This document shows, piece by piece, positions 11,519 to 22,709 of a stretch of DNA of 64,000 bases. Made by a program: the position numbers and the translations under genes. The first letter of the stretch is position 1; every line of letters begins with the position of its first letter. This DNA comes from Tetracladium setigerum. Taxonomy: Eukaryota; Ascomycota; Leotiomycetes; Helotiales. Where the stretch lies: positions 3,260,556 through 3,324,555 of the forward strand of contig PZJY01000004.1 in assembly GCA_031472005.1 (NCBI GenBank), written 5' to 3'. The notes under the pieces were generated by a model that was not told where the DNA came from, made no database searches, and worked only from the letters and a program-made list of their open reading frames with translations.

Positions 11519-12116
11519 GGAAGAAGGCATGGGCTGTTAAGGGTAGGAGTGAGTCAAGGCGGTTATTGCTGAGCTGATTTTTCGGGGGTCGTCATTGGGG
11601 AAATATTCTTTATTTTCGTAGGTACCAAGGCAGAATTTCATGCAGACAAGTCCGTACTTTTTACTACAACTCCTGATAGTGTTGTATCTGAGTAAAGTAT
11701 CTGTGCACAACAAACCCAAAAGACTAACAGTCATGTGCCGTAAACATAAGTATTCTTGACATGATTTGCATTTGAAACCTTAGGCTATAGATTTCTCTCG
11801 CCTCGATATCTAGGTTGGTATCTAACTACCTACCTACCTGACCGGCCAAAGCCAAGCACAAACCACATCACATCCGTCACAGGAACAAGACGAATTGCTT
11901 GCTTGCCTTACGCCCTCTCCATATTGGAGAAGATCGAGGAGTCAGACCATTGCTCTATTTTGAATGGCATGGCATGGCATGGCATGATGGTTCAAACCAC
12001 TGAACACCCGAAGCAAAGATTTCCCAGCCTATGACGCTAACATCAAAGATCATTGGTAACATGAATTTCCCCGGCCATCACCTCATTTTGGTAGATTGTT
12101 TATTCTTAATTTTCGT
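11519..12116. other. convergent intergenic spacer with short tandem repeats
   Basis: About 600 bp between convergent genes. It holds a TACC run at about 11825-11839 and four exact GGCAT units at 11966-11985. No gene was seen. Confidence 0.5.
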
Positions 12117-13323
12117 TCAAGATGCCGGTCCCGGCTCGTCACCTCCATCGCCTCCCTCGTCGTCTTCAGGAATATTCGGCGTGCTTGGGGTCACGCTGTA
12201 TGTGCCATTCGTGGGTGCTTTCCCACCTGCCTTGGCTATCCTCTCCGCCTCCTTCTGCTCCCTTAGCGCCTCGGTCTCCCGTCTCAATTTCTCCATATTC
12301 CACGCATCCTCTCTCTCATCTTCGCCATCATCGGAATCAGACTCCTCGCCACCACTTCCAACCCAATCTCCCTTCTCGAACATAGCACGACCAGTGGCTT
12401 CCTTCGCGATGCGGGCTTGGTTCTCGGCTTCTTTCTTGTCCATGCGCTCGGCTTTCCATTTGGCGAATGATTCTGGTGTGACGGGTGTGAGGGTGCCGGT
12501 GAGCTTGTGGCGTTCGTTTTCGAGGAAATCTTCGAGGGTGAGAGTTTTGAGGGGGGATTTGTCCATGAGGGCTTTCTCGGCAGCGCGTTGTTCTTTGGTT
12601 TTGAGGACGAAGCTGAATGGTAATGTTAGTATTAATTAATGGTCGATTTTGATGCAATAGAATGCTGTAAAAGGATGTGTATACATACCCAGGTGGTAGC
12701 TTGTGCTGGTACATGCACTTATCTCCTCCATTTGGACACGTCCAGAACCAACCGTATTTTCCCTCTTCAATTGCCTCGATGAAAAACTTGCACACTTTAT
12801 CGGTCGTTGTCTTCTGATTTCCCTTCTTCGACAACACAACGGCTGTCAGTTTGGCTTCGTCCCAATCATCCATCGTCTCGGCCTTCTTCTTGTTCTCCTC
12901 TTCCTCCCTCGTGTCCTGGTACAGATCCTTCTTTACGGACTTCCTCTCCACATTCAAATCGTGTGAGAACTTGCACTTCTTCCCCTTCTCGCAGTGACCT
13001 TTCTTGTAGAACTGACAGAGCACCGTCTTTGGATCCACACCAAAGGCAACCTTTTGCACCTGCACTGGCTTGAACAACTCTGCAGTCTCCTTCATTGCCA
13101 GATCTGCCGCAGCCTTCTCGCGCTCCTTCTGTGCTTTCTCGGCTGCCTTCTTCTTCTCTTCGGGAGTGCCGCCAGCGGCGGCTGAGGTTCGCATCTGCGC
13201 GATCTGTTTCTGGGTTTGCGCTCCACGTTTGTTCTTCATACCGAAGGTGCGGTCTTCAACCAATTTGGCGGCTGAGGGCTTCTTGCCCCCGGCTGGCTTC
13301 TCATTTTTCTTATTCGGTGCCAT
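12117..13323 (-). CDS. tma46: CCCH zinc-finger protein, TMA46 / ZC3H15 (DFRP1) family
   Basis: Ribosome-associated partner of the Rbg1/DRG1 GTPase. Exons are 13323-12689 and 12612-12117 (376 aa), joined GG|C. The basic N-terminus contains the invariant K-L-V-E-D-x-T-F-G-x-K-N-K-x-G motif. Two CCCH fingers follow: C-x5-F-x-K-G-x-C-x5-C-x3-H near residue 110, and a second (C-x-F-F-I-E-A ... C-P-N-G-G-D-K-C-x-Y-x-H) around 180-210. The C-terminal exon holds the L-x-x-F-L-E-x-E-R-x-K-L segment and the F-x-x-W-K segment of the DRG-binding region, then an acidic stretch. Length and order agree with fungal orthologues. Confidence 0.9.
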
Positions 13324-13902
13324 GATGGCTTGGATGGTTTAGGTGACGTTGTAGATATGTTTATATAGAGAGATGAATAGGTATATCCGTAGGGTTGGGG
13401 TAATGGGGCTGCCCTGTGGTGCAGAAATGACTGTGGGGGATGGAGGGGCAGTCGAAGTTTGGTGATGGCGGGAGGAAGAGTTGACTTCCCTTTCCCTTCG
13501 GTTCTTGAAATGCGTCTTCCAGCGCTGGTTCAGGCCTGCAAAATCCACGGTGGGGTTGGTGGATGCCTATTGGTGCCTAGCCGAGGACTAGCTCGGTGGG
13601 TCGGAAGTCATCAAGCTGTCCTGATCGCTGCCGAACTTCAACTTCCAACTCGCCTCGAACTTCACAACAACCAAGTCCATTGAGACGACAACAACGTGAA
13701 TTAAAAGGTGTGTTGCTATGTAGTAGAAGCTGCTTGATGATATCTGCACATTTATCACGGACGTTTTTCATTCGCTAACGTAACAAAGCTTCAAACTACT
13801 GCAAAACAAGTCGCCCGAAGTCCATCTTGCGACCGATCTCTCAGAAGCTTCACCAAAGATCCGACTAAACTTCCTCAATCACCCACCCTCTCCTTCGCCA
13901 AC
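13324..13902. other. divergent promoter spacer tma46 / ost4
   Basis: About 580 bp between divergent starts. No reading frame of merit and no clear element was seen. Confidence 0.4.
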
Positions 13903-14073
13903 ATGATTTCAGACAATGATCTCTACCGACTGGCCATCTTCCTCGGCTCTGCAGCAATGATTTTGATTATTCTCTACCACTTCCTGGAGGTCAATGCCGT
14001 TGACGAGCCCGCTGAGGACGTCAAGACTAGCGGGGCACCCGCAGAGACAAAGCCTGCGTCCGTACCACGATGA
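13903..14073 (+). CDS. ost4: OST4, small subunit of oligosaccharyltransferase
   Basis: 56-residue single-pass ER membrane protein that stabilises the Stt3 subcomplex of N-glycosylation oligosaccharyltransferase. The start M-I-S-D-x-x-L-Y-x-L-A, followed by a hydrophobic helix (about residues 9-29) and L-Y-H-F-L-E-V-N-A, is the Ost4 signature. Yeast Ost4 is 36 aa and begins M-I-S-D as well. The extra ~22 C-terminal residues here are polar (E, K, P). It is uninterrupted by introns and is easily missed because of its size. Confidence 0.93.
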   Translation: MISDNDLYRLAIFLGSAAMILIILYHFLEVNAVDEPAEDVKTSGAPAETKPASVPR

Positions 14074-15018
14074 GGGAAGCGGCAATCGAAGAAATGATTG
14101 GAGGTGTAGGATGTGTAGGATGAAAATCACAGGGCACCAAAGAAACAAAGAAAGCGGGCCGGAAGAGGCCCTTGGGTGGTAACGCGAATCGATACCCCAA
14201 AACCATGTGTTAGAGACATTGGCATGGCTGGCGTTTACGGATCAACACATTTTTGGTGTATAAAAGAGTCTCTACGTGGGATTTCATCATTTTCAAGCAT
14301 TGAACGGAGGAGCAAATCAAGCGAATATGATGTGTTCTCCATCACTTGGGACCGTCTCCTCCCTTCGTATGCTTCAACACGAAACATCTTTGAATGGCGG
14401 ACCTACCACGCCATGAATCCGCCTGCCTGAATCACACGGCATCTTGTAACCATCTGTGACACACTTCTCTCTTCGTCACATCATTCACTGCCATTTCTAC
14501 CAACTTGATATCGACCAGTCTCGAATCTCCAAGGGGGTTGGACACGTGACTTGAATCATTGCGCTAGGTCACTTTGAGTCATCTGTCGCGAAGCAGCCCA
14601 GGCCAGCAGCCTCAACTCTTGGACATCCTCATCCCTCCCTTTCTTTCTTCCTCTTTCTCTTCCCTCTCCATCCCCCAACGACAACCCCATTCTCGCTTCC
14701 ATCAAACTCTCATCTTCACAACCACTCGATTCTTCAAATTCCTCGAGTTTCTTCTTTGCGCGCATCATCCAACTTCGATACCCGCACTTTTAATTGCCAC
14801 TTCTCCTTTCAAGTCGCGTCCTGCCAGATCGTCTTCTTCCTCCAGGTACACGCGCAACCCCCTTTCCATCAACAAATCCTCCATCAATATCGAACTTCCT
14901 TCGATAATTCCATAAATTCTTCACCTGCCAATCCCGTTGAGCTCCTCCTAACGGTACATCCTCTCCAGCTCATCATCACCTTTCCAAAACACAACATACA
15001 AACTCTTCAGCCGTCAAC
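14074..15018. other. promoter and probable long 5' leader of the yra1-like gene
   Basis: About 945 bp. From about 14,600 to 15,010 the plus strand is strongly pyrimidine-rich and has C/T runs, typical of long fungal 5' leaders. No gene was seen. Confidence 0.4.
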
Positions 15019-16745
15019 ATGTCTGGAAAGCTCGACCAATCTCTCGACGAGATCGTCTCCTCTCACCGCAGAGGTGGTGGACGTGGTAGACCCAGCCGTG
15101 GTGGTCGTTCCCGCCCAACTCGCAGCAGCGCTGCTCGCCCAGCACCAGCCGCACCCGTCGGAGGAGTCAAGAAGACTGTCAAGCCCAAGGGACGAGTACC
15201 AACAGGACCATCGGGTGGTGACAGCAAGATTTTTGTTAGCAACTTGGTAAGCATCTTGAATAAACGCGACAGATGAATTTGTGCTAACCTCCGTAGCCCA
15301 AGGATGTGAACGAGAACCAGATCAAGGTATGTATTCAGTAAGGCTCCAAGCCTTTAGACTTTCGAGACCTTCCACACATATCGAATCCATGATCCATCGA
15401 CATGATCGCGAACGTTGAGCGATTTCTATTGCACACCCGGGGAGCCTCATCAAAGACCGTCTCCTCTCCCTGCTCAGAGTATTTCTGAAGCTTCTGCGGA
15501 TTGAAGTTGAGCATGTCTAAGTCTAGCATAAGTCTATGATTCATTGAAGTAGCCTGGCAAGCACTCATGACACGAACATAGCGCAGACGATGATGATGGC
15601 GTAGAGGCATTTTCATGCCGTTCCTTTTCCGACCGGAAATGAGACTTTTGGATATTGGGAATTCAGCGGGCGATGCAGAAGAGCAAGCGAGCACAACAGA
15701 GCACAATAGCAGACTAGGCCCATGTTTCATGGATATATTGGCATTTGATGGTTGTCATGGCATCTTGACCTCTGCTGGTATTTACGTGGGGCTGTTATAA
15801 GAGGTTGTCTGGGTGTTGGTCTGGCGAGTGGAAAAGTCCTTGTTGGCTATGATGCATATCAGTCTATCTGAAATGATGGCTTTAATGGTTTCGTGGGGTA
15901 TATGACTTTTCCAGGACTGCTCTGTTCGATAGCCAGCTAATCGCGCTACTGCTCACTGCTCGCTCGCTGTTTTTAATTTTGGGCTTTCGGGCACTTATTC
16001 ATGATTTGATTTTCTGTCGGACTCGATCGATCACGAAACCTGGAAACTTCGGCAGCAGATAACTAACCAAACTGGGACAACAGGAATACGTCGCTCAAGT
16101 TGTAGGACCCGTCAAGAAAGTCGATATCGCCTATGGACCTGGTGGAGTTAGCCGTGGAACCGCAACTATCATCTTCGCTCGCGCCGAGAGCGCTACTAAG
16201 GCTATTGAGGTTTTGAACGGTATCCTCCTCGATGGCAAGCCAATGAAGGTATGTTGACTCCGAAAATGGATTTTAAAATAGTTCTAACCTTGTCAAGGTT
16301 GATGTTATCGTTGATGCTAAGCGTGCTGCTGCAATCCCACCACCAAAGGGTCTCAGCGAGCGCATCACGTAAGTACAAATGAAGAATACCTATCACTGCA
16401 TATCTAACTCTATCCAGCGCACCCAAGTCTCAACCAAAGTCCGCCGCCAACACCAAGCCAGCTGCCGGTACCGCCGCTCGTGGAGCAAAGGGAAAGCGTG
16501 GTGGAGCACGTGGTGGCCGCGCAGCTCGTCCTGCTAAGAAGACCGCAGAGGAGTTGGATTCTGAGATGGCCGACTACTGGACCGGTGCTGCCGAGGGTGA
16601 TGCTACCACTGCTGCCGCCCCCGCCAATGCTGACGCTCCTATGGATGATGAGATCTTGGTAGGTCATTCCCAACAAGCCCACAAGTATTTAACTAACCAG
16701 GGTAGTGAGCATGTTTCTGAACCGACCTTTCTACAGGATGGATGA
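15019..16745 (+). CDS. yra1: Yra1/ALY/REF mRNA export adaptor
   Basis: TREX-associated RNA-binding adaptor that hands mRNA to the Mex67 export receptor. Exons: 15019-15246, 15297-15326, 15327 onward intron, then 16084-16248, 16298-16368, 16418-16658 and 16737-16745 (247 aa). The N-terminal motif L-D-x-S-L-D-E-I and the C-terminal L-D-x-E-M-A-D-Y are the two UAP56/Sub2-binding motifs. Between them lie an RGG/RG basic region (residues 18-60), an RRM (about 70-150) with the I-F-V-S-N-L core, and a second R-G-G-rich segment. Four introns are 49-78 nt, but the second is 757 nt (15327-16083), GTATGT to CAG with an AACTAAC branch site near the end. Exon 2 is 30 nt and the final coding exon 9 nt. See finding on the long intron. 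Confidence 0.9.
15327..16083 (+). promoter_or_regulatory. 757-nt intron of the yra1-like gene, candidate autoregulatory intron
   Basis: Phase-0 intron between Q-I-K and E-Y-V-A within the RRM. It is more than ten times longer than its neighbours. Donor GTATGT and branch AACTAAC are canonical. An antisense frame of 131 codons inside (15335-15730) has no support as a gene. Confidence 0.6.
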
Positions 16746-18554
16746 ACATGTAACTCGAGCCGGTCCCTCTTTAGTGCTAGAGATTCTCGCCCTTGTATTA
16801 TTGCGTCTGCTGCGTATTTCCCTTGAAGGTTTCATTTTTCATCATTGAATGACTGGGGTGGATGGGTGGCGGGGGGATGTTCAACAATACGAATGGGTTC
16901 TCTTTTAATGCTTGCTTGCTTGCGTGTATCGTATCTTATCAGCCGGCGAGCTGGTATAGTAGTCTTCTCTATTCTCTCCCAACAAATTGTACCAAAGGAG
17001 GCAGCAAGCAGGGGGGTACAGACGATAGTAGTAGTACGCAGAAATTCCAGACTACTCTGATCAAGTCATGCAAATTGCATAAAAACCTTTCTGACAAAAA
17101 CATAACCCATCGTGACTCTCATCCGTTTCAGGTTCTGACTATTATATGTGTGGGGAAGTGGATTTTTCCAGGAAGTGTAAGCTTGTTTTTGTTAGGAAGC
17201 GCAAGAAAGAACAAGGAGGAAAGGGCTGTCGTACCTTGTCTCCGTACTACTTACTACGTGCACTCTTCCTTTCGTCAGGTGGACAAGGAATGAGGAATGA
17301 AGCATGAGGTAACATGAAGCATGAGGCACATGAGGCAGAAGGATGCCAATAAATTAACTCTCTCAAACGCACGCAAAAGCAACCTGCACAGGTACGGCGA
17401 TGGCGATGTGGTGGTGGTTCAAGGACGTTATGCAGGCGACGTACGCCAAATTACGCCACCCACAATAATCAACACGATCAACACGATTGGAGACGAGGGA
17501 CTTACCTATTTCAGTACTGTACTTTACCACCTCACTACTAACTCTCGGTACGAGCAAGTTTACAAGTATAACAATGACTGTTTGTGTTGGTCGTCTATCG
17601 TAAACTACCCAAAGTAGCTTTCGTTCCTTTGTTTACCTATCTTATGCACGTTAGGTAAGCTGCGTTTCTTTGCGACTGTAACTGTGACTGTACGGAGTAA
17701 CTGTAACTGTAACTCTTTTTTGAGTTAGTTTTTTTTGGTTGTTGCTGTCGTTTGTTGTCGTTTGTTGTTGCAGTTGGTTGGTGGTGTGCGTTTTGAGTTG
17801 AGCAGGTAAATGTGAGAAACTTGCTCGTTTGTGGTCTTGGCGGAAAGTGTATCTAATGTCTGTCTGTCTGTTTCAGTGAACTTCTTTTTTTGAAGTGGTG
17901 TTTCGTTTGTGAGTAGGGATAGTTTAGGGTGGTTTTTTGAGAATATTATTGGATTATTATTGGTCTAGTGGATTGGATGAACCGGTAGTGAATGAACCGG
18001 GAGGGGAGGTGGGAAGTGTGATGTGCGTGCTAGGGGTTGGGGGAGCGGTTTTGAGATGAGAGGATTAAGAGAAGGTTTTCGGGTATCTGCTTTTGCAAAC
18101 GCGGCTGTTTTCCTAATTTGGGGCTGGGGATTTGGTATGGCCTCTAAGCTAAGGTAAGGTATATAGACGAGGGATAGGGTACGTACGTCGTATGCTTCTC
18201 GGTTCTGTTTATTGATATTCTTGCTTCTTTTTGAGATTTGAGGTTTGAGATTTTCAAAACGAATGATCTTTTGAGAAGAGGGAAAGCTTTCTAGATTTCA
18301 TTGATCAGATTACGAATTACGCCTCTCCGTCACTCTCACACATACACACAATCCATCTTCTCGAAATCCCCAAGTCGCCAATTTGCTACTTCTATGCATC
18401 GACATCGAGGGGAGGCTTTCAACATCCTTCGCTTGTTTACTTGCATACCACAAGCGACTCAATCTCTCTCTCACACACACTTCTTGTCTTGACAACTTTC
18501 CTTCGCCAATACATCTTCATATTTAAAACGGAGAGAGGCAAGGAACGAGACACA
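16746..18554. other. long spacer upstream of the copper-fist gene
   Basis: 1.8 kb without a convincing gene. From about 17,690 to 17,720 it has several TAACTG-type hexamers. From 17,720 to 17,960 the plus strand is G/T-rich, and from about 18,300 it is C/T-rich with CA tracts. It probably holds the yra1 3' UTR and a long promoter or leader of the regulator. Confidence 0.4.
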
Positions 18555-19642
18555 ATGCCACTCATAGCAGGGAACAAATATAGCTGGTACTTTACCCCTT
18601 CTTTCTCTATCTATCTACCTATACATCTATCTCACCTCCCTTTTCCTCCAATCTCACCTAAACACACACACACACACACTCTCTCTCTCTCTCTCTCTCT
18701 CTCTCCGTCTCTCTCTCCGTCTCTCTCTCTCTCCCACAAAGACTCAACCTCTTCTAACCATCTCCCAACAGCGAACCATGCATCCGAGGCCACCGAGCAA
18801 CCCACTGCGCACACACCGACCGTCTCCTAATCGAAGTTCGCAAACCCGGCCGTCCACTCGACCGCTGCTGTCATCGAATCGACACGTGTCGTTGTCCGGG
18901 TCGTATGGGCGGTGCGAGGGCTCTTGAGGTGAAATCTCTTTCTGTGACGACGACATCAATAACAACAACACCTTCTCCACCGGTGATGATGATAGTGAAT
19001 GCAGAAAAAGTAGTGGCTGAGAAATCATCAGGAGGTGGAGGGATGAAGAGGAAATTGAAGAGGGAGATGGTGGAAAGGGATGGAGATGATGGAGATGTGT
19101 CAATGACGGTAGTGGAGAAACAAGCAAGTGCCGTAGGCGAAGTGGTGGGAAGTGAAGGAGGAGAAGGAATGAAAGTAATGATCTCTCGAGAACGACCATT
19201 CGGAAGAGAGCTTCGTCTCACATTCGACCAGTCTGTTGAAGGGAAAGCTAAGTCAACTGGGGAGACAACCTCGAGGAGGAAGGGGAAAGTGTTTAAACGT
19301 CATCGATTGAGTAGAGAGAAGGAGGAGGAGAAGTCATTGACGCCTAATCCTAGTACTACTGCTGGATCTGAGATGGATGTTGATGCTGATTTTGATGGAG
19401 AGGATAATGGGGAAGAGAATGAGCCTGCACTTTCGCCATCGTTGTCGAGCTCGGAGAGTGAGGGGTCTGAGTCGAGAAGTCCGGAGATGAGGTACTTGCC
19501 GCTGTCTTATGGGGTGGGGGATGGGGTTAGGAAGGGTGCGGTTGGGGATGTGGTCGGGCTGAATGTAGAGGCTGGTGGGGATGGAGTGATGGTGGGGAGC
19601 TCGAGGACGGGGAAGATGTCGATTTCGTCGTTGCTATCCTAG
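18555..19642 (+). CDS. copper-fist domain transcription factor
   Basis: Nuclear DNA-binding regulator of copper or related metal homeostasis (Ace1/Mac1/Cuf1/GRISEA group). Exons are 18555-18586 and 18772-19642 (300 aa), joined TG|C. The zinc ligands C11, C14, C23 and H25 fall at the same positions as in classical copper fists, followed by R-K-P-G-R-P at 34-39, the minor-groove contact. A second cysteine cluster (C-C near 43-44, C-x-C near 50-52) follows. The rest is low-complexity: T/S-rich, then basic, then acidic, with no further Cys-rich Cu(I)-binding repeat of the kind seen in Mac1 or GRISEA. The intron lies inside the DNA-binding domain and contains a long CA/CT microsatellite. Confidence 0.85.
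18662..18735 (+). repeat. CA/CT microsatellite inside the copper-fist intron
   Basis: About nine CA units followed by a run of more than 25 CT units with two CCGT interruptions. It makes up much of the 185-nt intron and supplies its polypyrimidine stretch. Likely length-variable between strains. Confidence 0.9.
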
Positions 19643-20128
19643 GCTGAATAATTAATTCATGCACGCTTTCAAAGAGATTGAGTTGTGCGCAGAAAGATAT
19701 TCAATTAGAAATAGTGTGGCAGCAGCTAGCGGCTTACAGAACTTGTTAAATGAGATTCAATCACAACACAGTTGAAAAAGGGTTTGGCACCGTAATTTAT
19801 AAGGCAATGCCATTTGAATATATAGCTTGATTTTCAAGCACCTCTAAAAGCTAAACACATCCATACCAACTCACCGCACGCCTGTAAAGCTAGATTCTCC
19901 TAATTCAACACCAATGAAGGAGAAAATAATCTTTGCAAGAACTCCCTTCGGACGAAACAGCCTCGAATTTGTTGGAAAAGTGTTGATACGAGGTTTTGTA
20001 GAGTTGAGATGAGCTAGGAGCGATGATGGTAGTTCGGCTGGCTAAAGTCTTGCATATTGCGAGTTGTGAGTGGTAAGGAATGATGTGAGGCAGAGGCAGC
20101 ATTCACCGTGCTTTAATGATTGTCATTA
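19643..20128. other. convergent spacer
   Basis: About 490 bp of AT-rich sequence between convergent genes. Nothing recognised. Confidence 0.4.
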
Positions 20129-20719
20129 TCAAGACATGTCGAATCCAGATTGCGCTGCCTTTCTCTTCTGCGGTATTGTCGATCCATTCTTTTTATTTGG
20201 GAATCTCCGGAGGCTCGGCGTAGATGCTTGTGCGGCTGGTGGTTGACTGTTTGACACCAACGATTTCGGTAAGAGAGAAGCCTCGTAGTCCACTCTTACG
20301 GTTCTGATCCTCTCCTCGATGATTTGAAGAAGACCCTCAACTTGACCTCCATCGCTGTCAATGCTAGCAAGGCGTATAATCGCCAACAGAGCCTGGTCAA
20401 ATACGCCCTCGTACATGCTAATTTCTTTCAATCTCCTTTCCTTCTCAACTGTGGCTTTTCGGAGCTCAAAACTTGCCCTCTTTGCTTGAACTTGCTTTTC
20501 TTCTTTTTGGATTGCTTCCTCCTCGGCCTTGAGAGCCTGATCTCTCGCATCTAACTTAATCCGCTTGCCTTGGAAAGCTGCATGTCGAGTGTTGATAGGT
20601 TGGGCATCTGTAGAATTTCCCAGAGAGGCGAACATTCTGGCTTGGTTGTCCTCCATGTTGGGGAAGTGAGTGGTGGCTGGTCGGATTGTAGGTAATGATG
20701 AGGCTTGAGTGGCTAGCAT
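20129..20719 (-). CDS. hypothetical coiled-coil protein
   Basis: 196-residue frame without introns. Residues about 55-105 are a charged K/E/A/Q-rich helix predicted to form a coiled coil (A-E-E-E-A-I-Q-K-E-E-K-Q-V-Q-A-K). They are followed by an aliphatic helix with F-D-Q-A-L-L-A-I-I-R-L and a basic tail containing K-K-N-G-S and K-R-K that could be a nuclear signal. No family recognised. A GAG|GTGAGC donor upstream (about 20,762) and a pyrimidine-rich CTTAG acceptor (about 20,890) suggest 5' UTR introns, since no phase-compatible coding exon joins the start. An internal ATG at 20656 is an alternative start. Confidence 0.5.
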   Translation of the reverse strand: MLATQASSLPTIRPATTHFPNMEDNQARMFASLGNSTDAQPINTRHAAFQGKRIKLDARDQALKAEEEAIQKEEKQVQAKRASFELRKATVEKERRLKEISMYEGVFDQALLAIIRLASIDSDGGQVEGLLQIIEERIRTVRVDYEASLLPKSLVSNSQPPAAQASTPSLRRFPNKKNGSTIPQKRKAAQSGFDMS

Positions 20720-21669
20720 TGATCAGAAATTTTACTTTCCATTGAGTTAATTAAATGCTCACCTCCAAGTCAAGCTGCCTTCTATGAACTCGAGAAATGC
20801 TTTCAAATCTCCATTGGAGAATGGAACAGGTACTACCAGAGGTTGAGGAGAGAGAGTAAGAGGCCCAAGAGTCGAGAGACGTTCGTCTCTAAGAAAGAGA
20901 AAGAGTCAAGGCGTAAGTACTCAATCTGGTGCCGCGTGAAAATGGAAGTGAAACGGGGCAGGAAGAAAGATCTGAGTCGATCTTGAGGTTGTTGATGTGA
21001 GTCGATCTGGAGTTGTCGAAAGGAGACTGAGAGAAATAGGTTGCCAGCCAAGTGATTTCAGAGGAAAGGTGATATTGATGATGATCGTCGTTTCACCTAA
21101 CACTGGAAAGTGAGGATCTCTAGAAAGTGAGGACGTAGAGGAAGGAGATTATCAAGAGAAACTGAAAAATTGTGATTCTGCATTTGATTCGATAGGCCGT
21201 TTCGATGAAACTGGGCTGGCTATTGGTAATAGTCTCAGCAAAAGTATTCCATAACTTGGTCATGCCGTCCTTCTTCAACTGTATTGACAGCTTCTAGTAC
21301 ATAAATACTCCGATTAGTCGAGTGCTTCCGTGGGTAGAGAGGGCATATGATCGATCCCGAGATTGCTGCTGCCTTTCTCCAGTCTTGTTTGACTATGGTA
21401 TTTGCAGTATTGGGCGGGAGTGGATCATATCGACTTGAAGCGTGGATCGCTTTTCTTGCCCTGTCCCTCAGACAGGACGGTATGCTTTGGGGCCCTCCCT
21501 TTCCTGCCCTCTCAGAATCCCATCTGCGCTTGTTCAATTCAGGAACTCCTCAGCCCTCCTCCTCCCACGCAATCGGTATGTCGAGAGGATTTTCCAGTAC
21601 TCCGGAGGGGGAGAAACCAGAGCGATTCTGGGCTTGCCCCTTGAAAGCCGCCCTTCTGCCTTGATCCTC
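20720..21669. other. leader of the coiled-coil gene and spacer
   Basis: 950 bp. On the minus strand at about 20,760-20,890 one frame reads plausibly as protein (a G-D-L-K-A-F-L-E-F-I-E-G-S-L stretch), flanked by splice-like signals. It lacks an ATG and does not splice in phase to the gene at 20719. Otherwise nothing recognised. Confidence 0.35.
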
Positions 21670-22014
21670 TCATTCCCCCTTCGCTCTACTCTCAATCCTC
21701 CCTTCCAACTCCCCCAACTTCTGCTCCAGCGACACCTTCTTCCTCACCAACCCTGTCCGCTGAACTTCCAGTTGCGCCATCCTTTCCTCAAAACTAGCTT
21801 CGCGTCGTCTTTGAGCCATCTGCAGCGATTCCTCCCGTCAGTATCACTAACTAGCACAAAGCTCCCCAAACATTGAGAGAGAGATACGTACCTTTTTAGA
21901 CTCCTTCTCCGTCTTTAGACTGGCTCCGTACCATGCTCCTGAGATGATGATTGCCGCGACCGAGCCGGTGATTACAATTCGGCGGAGATGGATTTGTTGG
22001 GCTGCGGGAGACAT
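21670..22014 (-). CDS. small single-pass membrane protein with C-terminal coiled coil
   Basis: 90-residue protein from exons 22014-21892 and 21819-21670. The intron has a GTACGT donor and a CTGCAG acceptor, and is phase 0. Residues 1-12 are polar with two arginines. Residues about 13-35 form one hydrophobic helix ending A-W-Y-G-A-S-L-K-T. Residues 40-88 are a charged coiled coil (R-R-R-E-A-S-F-E-E-R, then V-R-K-K-V-S-L-E-Q-K-L). This layout is common in small mitochondrial inner-membrane assembly factors of respiratory complexes. I suspect such a role but cannot name the family. The phase-consistent splice and composition change make it very likely real. Confidence 0.7.
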
Positions 22015-22709
22015 TGTGTATTCGTGTTTGCAGGACTTGATAAGCAACCGGAATCTTATGGATCTGCTGCGGTGTTCGGAGGATGATTGTTTTGCTCTCT
22101 GGTGTGGTAATTGAGAGTTTTGTGTTGTGATTGTTGGGTTTGGTTGTTATAATTTTGGCTCGGAGCTCTGGAAAGGGAAATGGAGCTTCTCCACACTTTT
22201 CCAATCCCTGCATCCACAGCATCTGTCTCACTCATTCTCTCGACGACACCCTCAACACCATCCTGAGATTTCCAGATATTATATTTTTGTGAGTACAATA
22301 ATGTATCCTCTTTGATTACTTTCCTCTCCTTACTCAGTTCAATTTCCTAAAAGGGAATAAGTTTGCAACGAGTAATTGCGTCTCAGGGAGAGGAGAAGTG
22401 GGTGGGTTACTGTAGTTAGTAGCTTGCTCCTCCCCACGAACGTCATGTTCCCATATGAATAAGCAGATGTAATCAATTTGCCTTTTCTTCTCCATTATTC
22501 AACTCTCTAGTATTCTCATTCTCTTATTAGAAGCTTCTCTTCTTCTTATTCTGCCTACTCTACCTCCTCCAAGTATATCTTCTTCTTTTGCTTCTTCAAT
22601 TGCCTTGTTTCCCTGCCAGCTCAATTGCTACCGTAACGAGGGGTAATCCACGACCCCTCCATCGAAACAACTTCCATCCCTCTCTCAAAACAACACCCAT
22701 TCCACAACA
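22015..22709. other. divergent promoter spacer
   Basis: About 695 bp between divergent starts. C/T-rich leader sequence precedes 22710; otherwise unremarkable. Confidence 0.4.

Noticed and set aside
12031..12639. 202-codon frame on the plus strand over tma46
   Set aside because: Antisense shadow of a well-supported CCCH gene; crosses its intron.
15335..15730. 131-codon antisense frame inside the yra1 intron
   Set aside because: No domain, no splice partner, basic random-looking composition; likely chance.
20735..20890. Protein-like minus-strand frame between splice-like signals upstream of the coiled-coil gene
   Set aside because: No ATG and wrong phase to join the downstream coding frame; kept only as possible 5' UTR exon.
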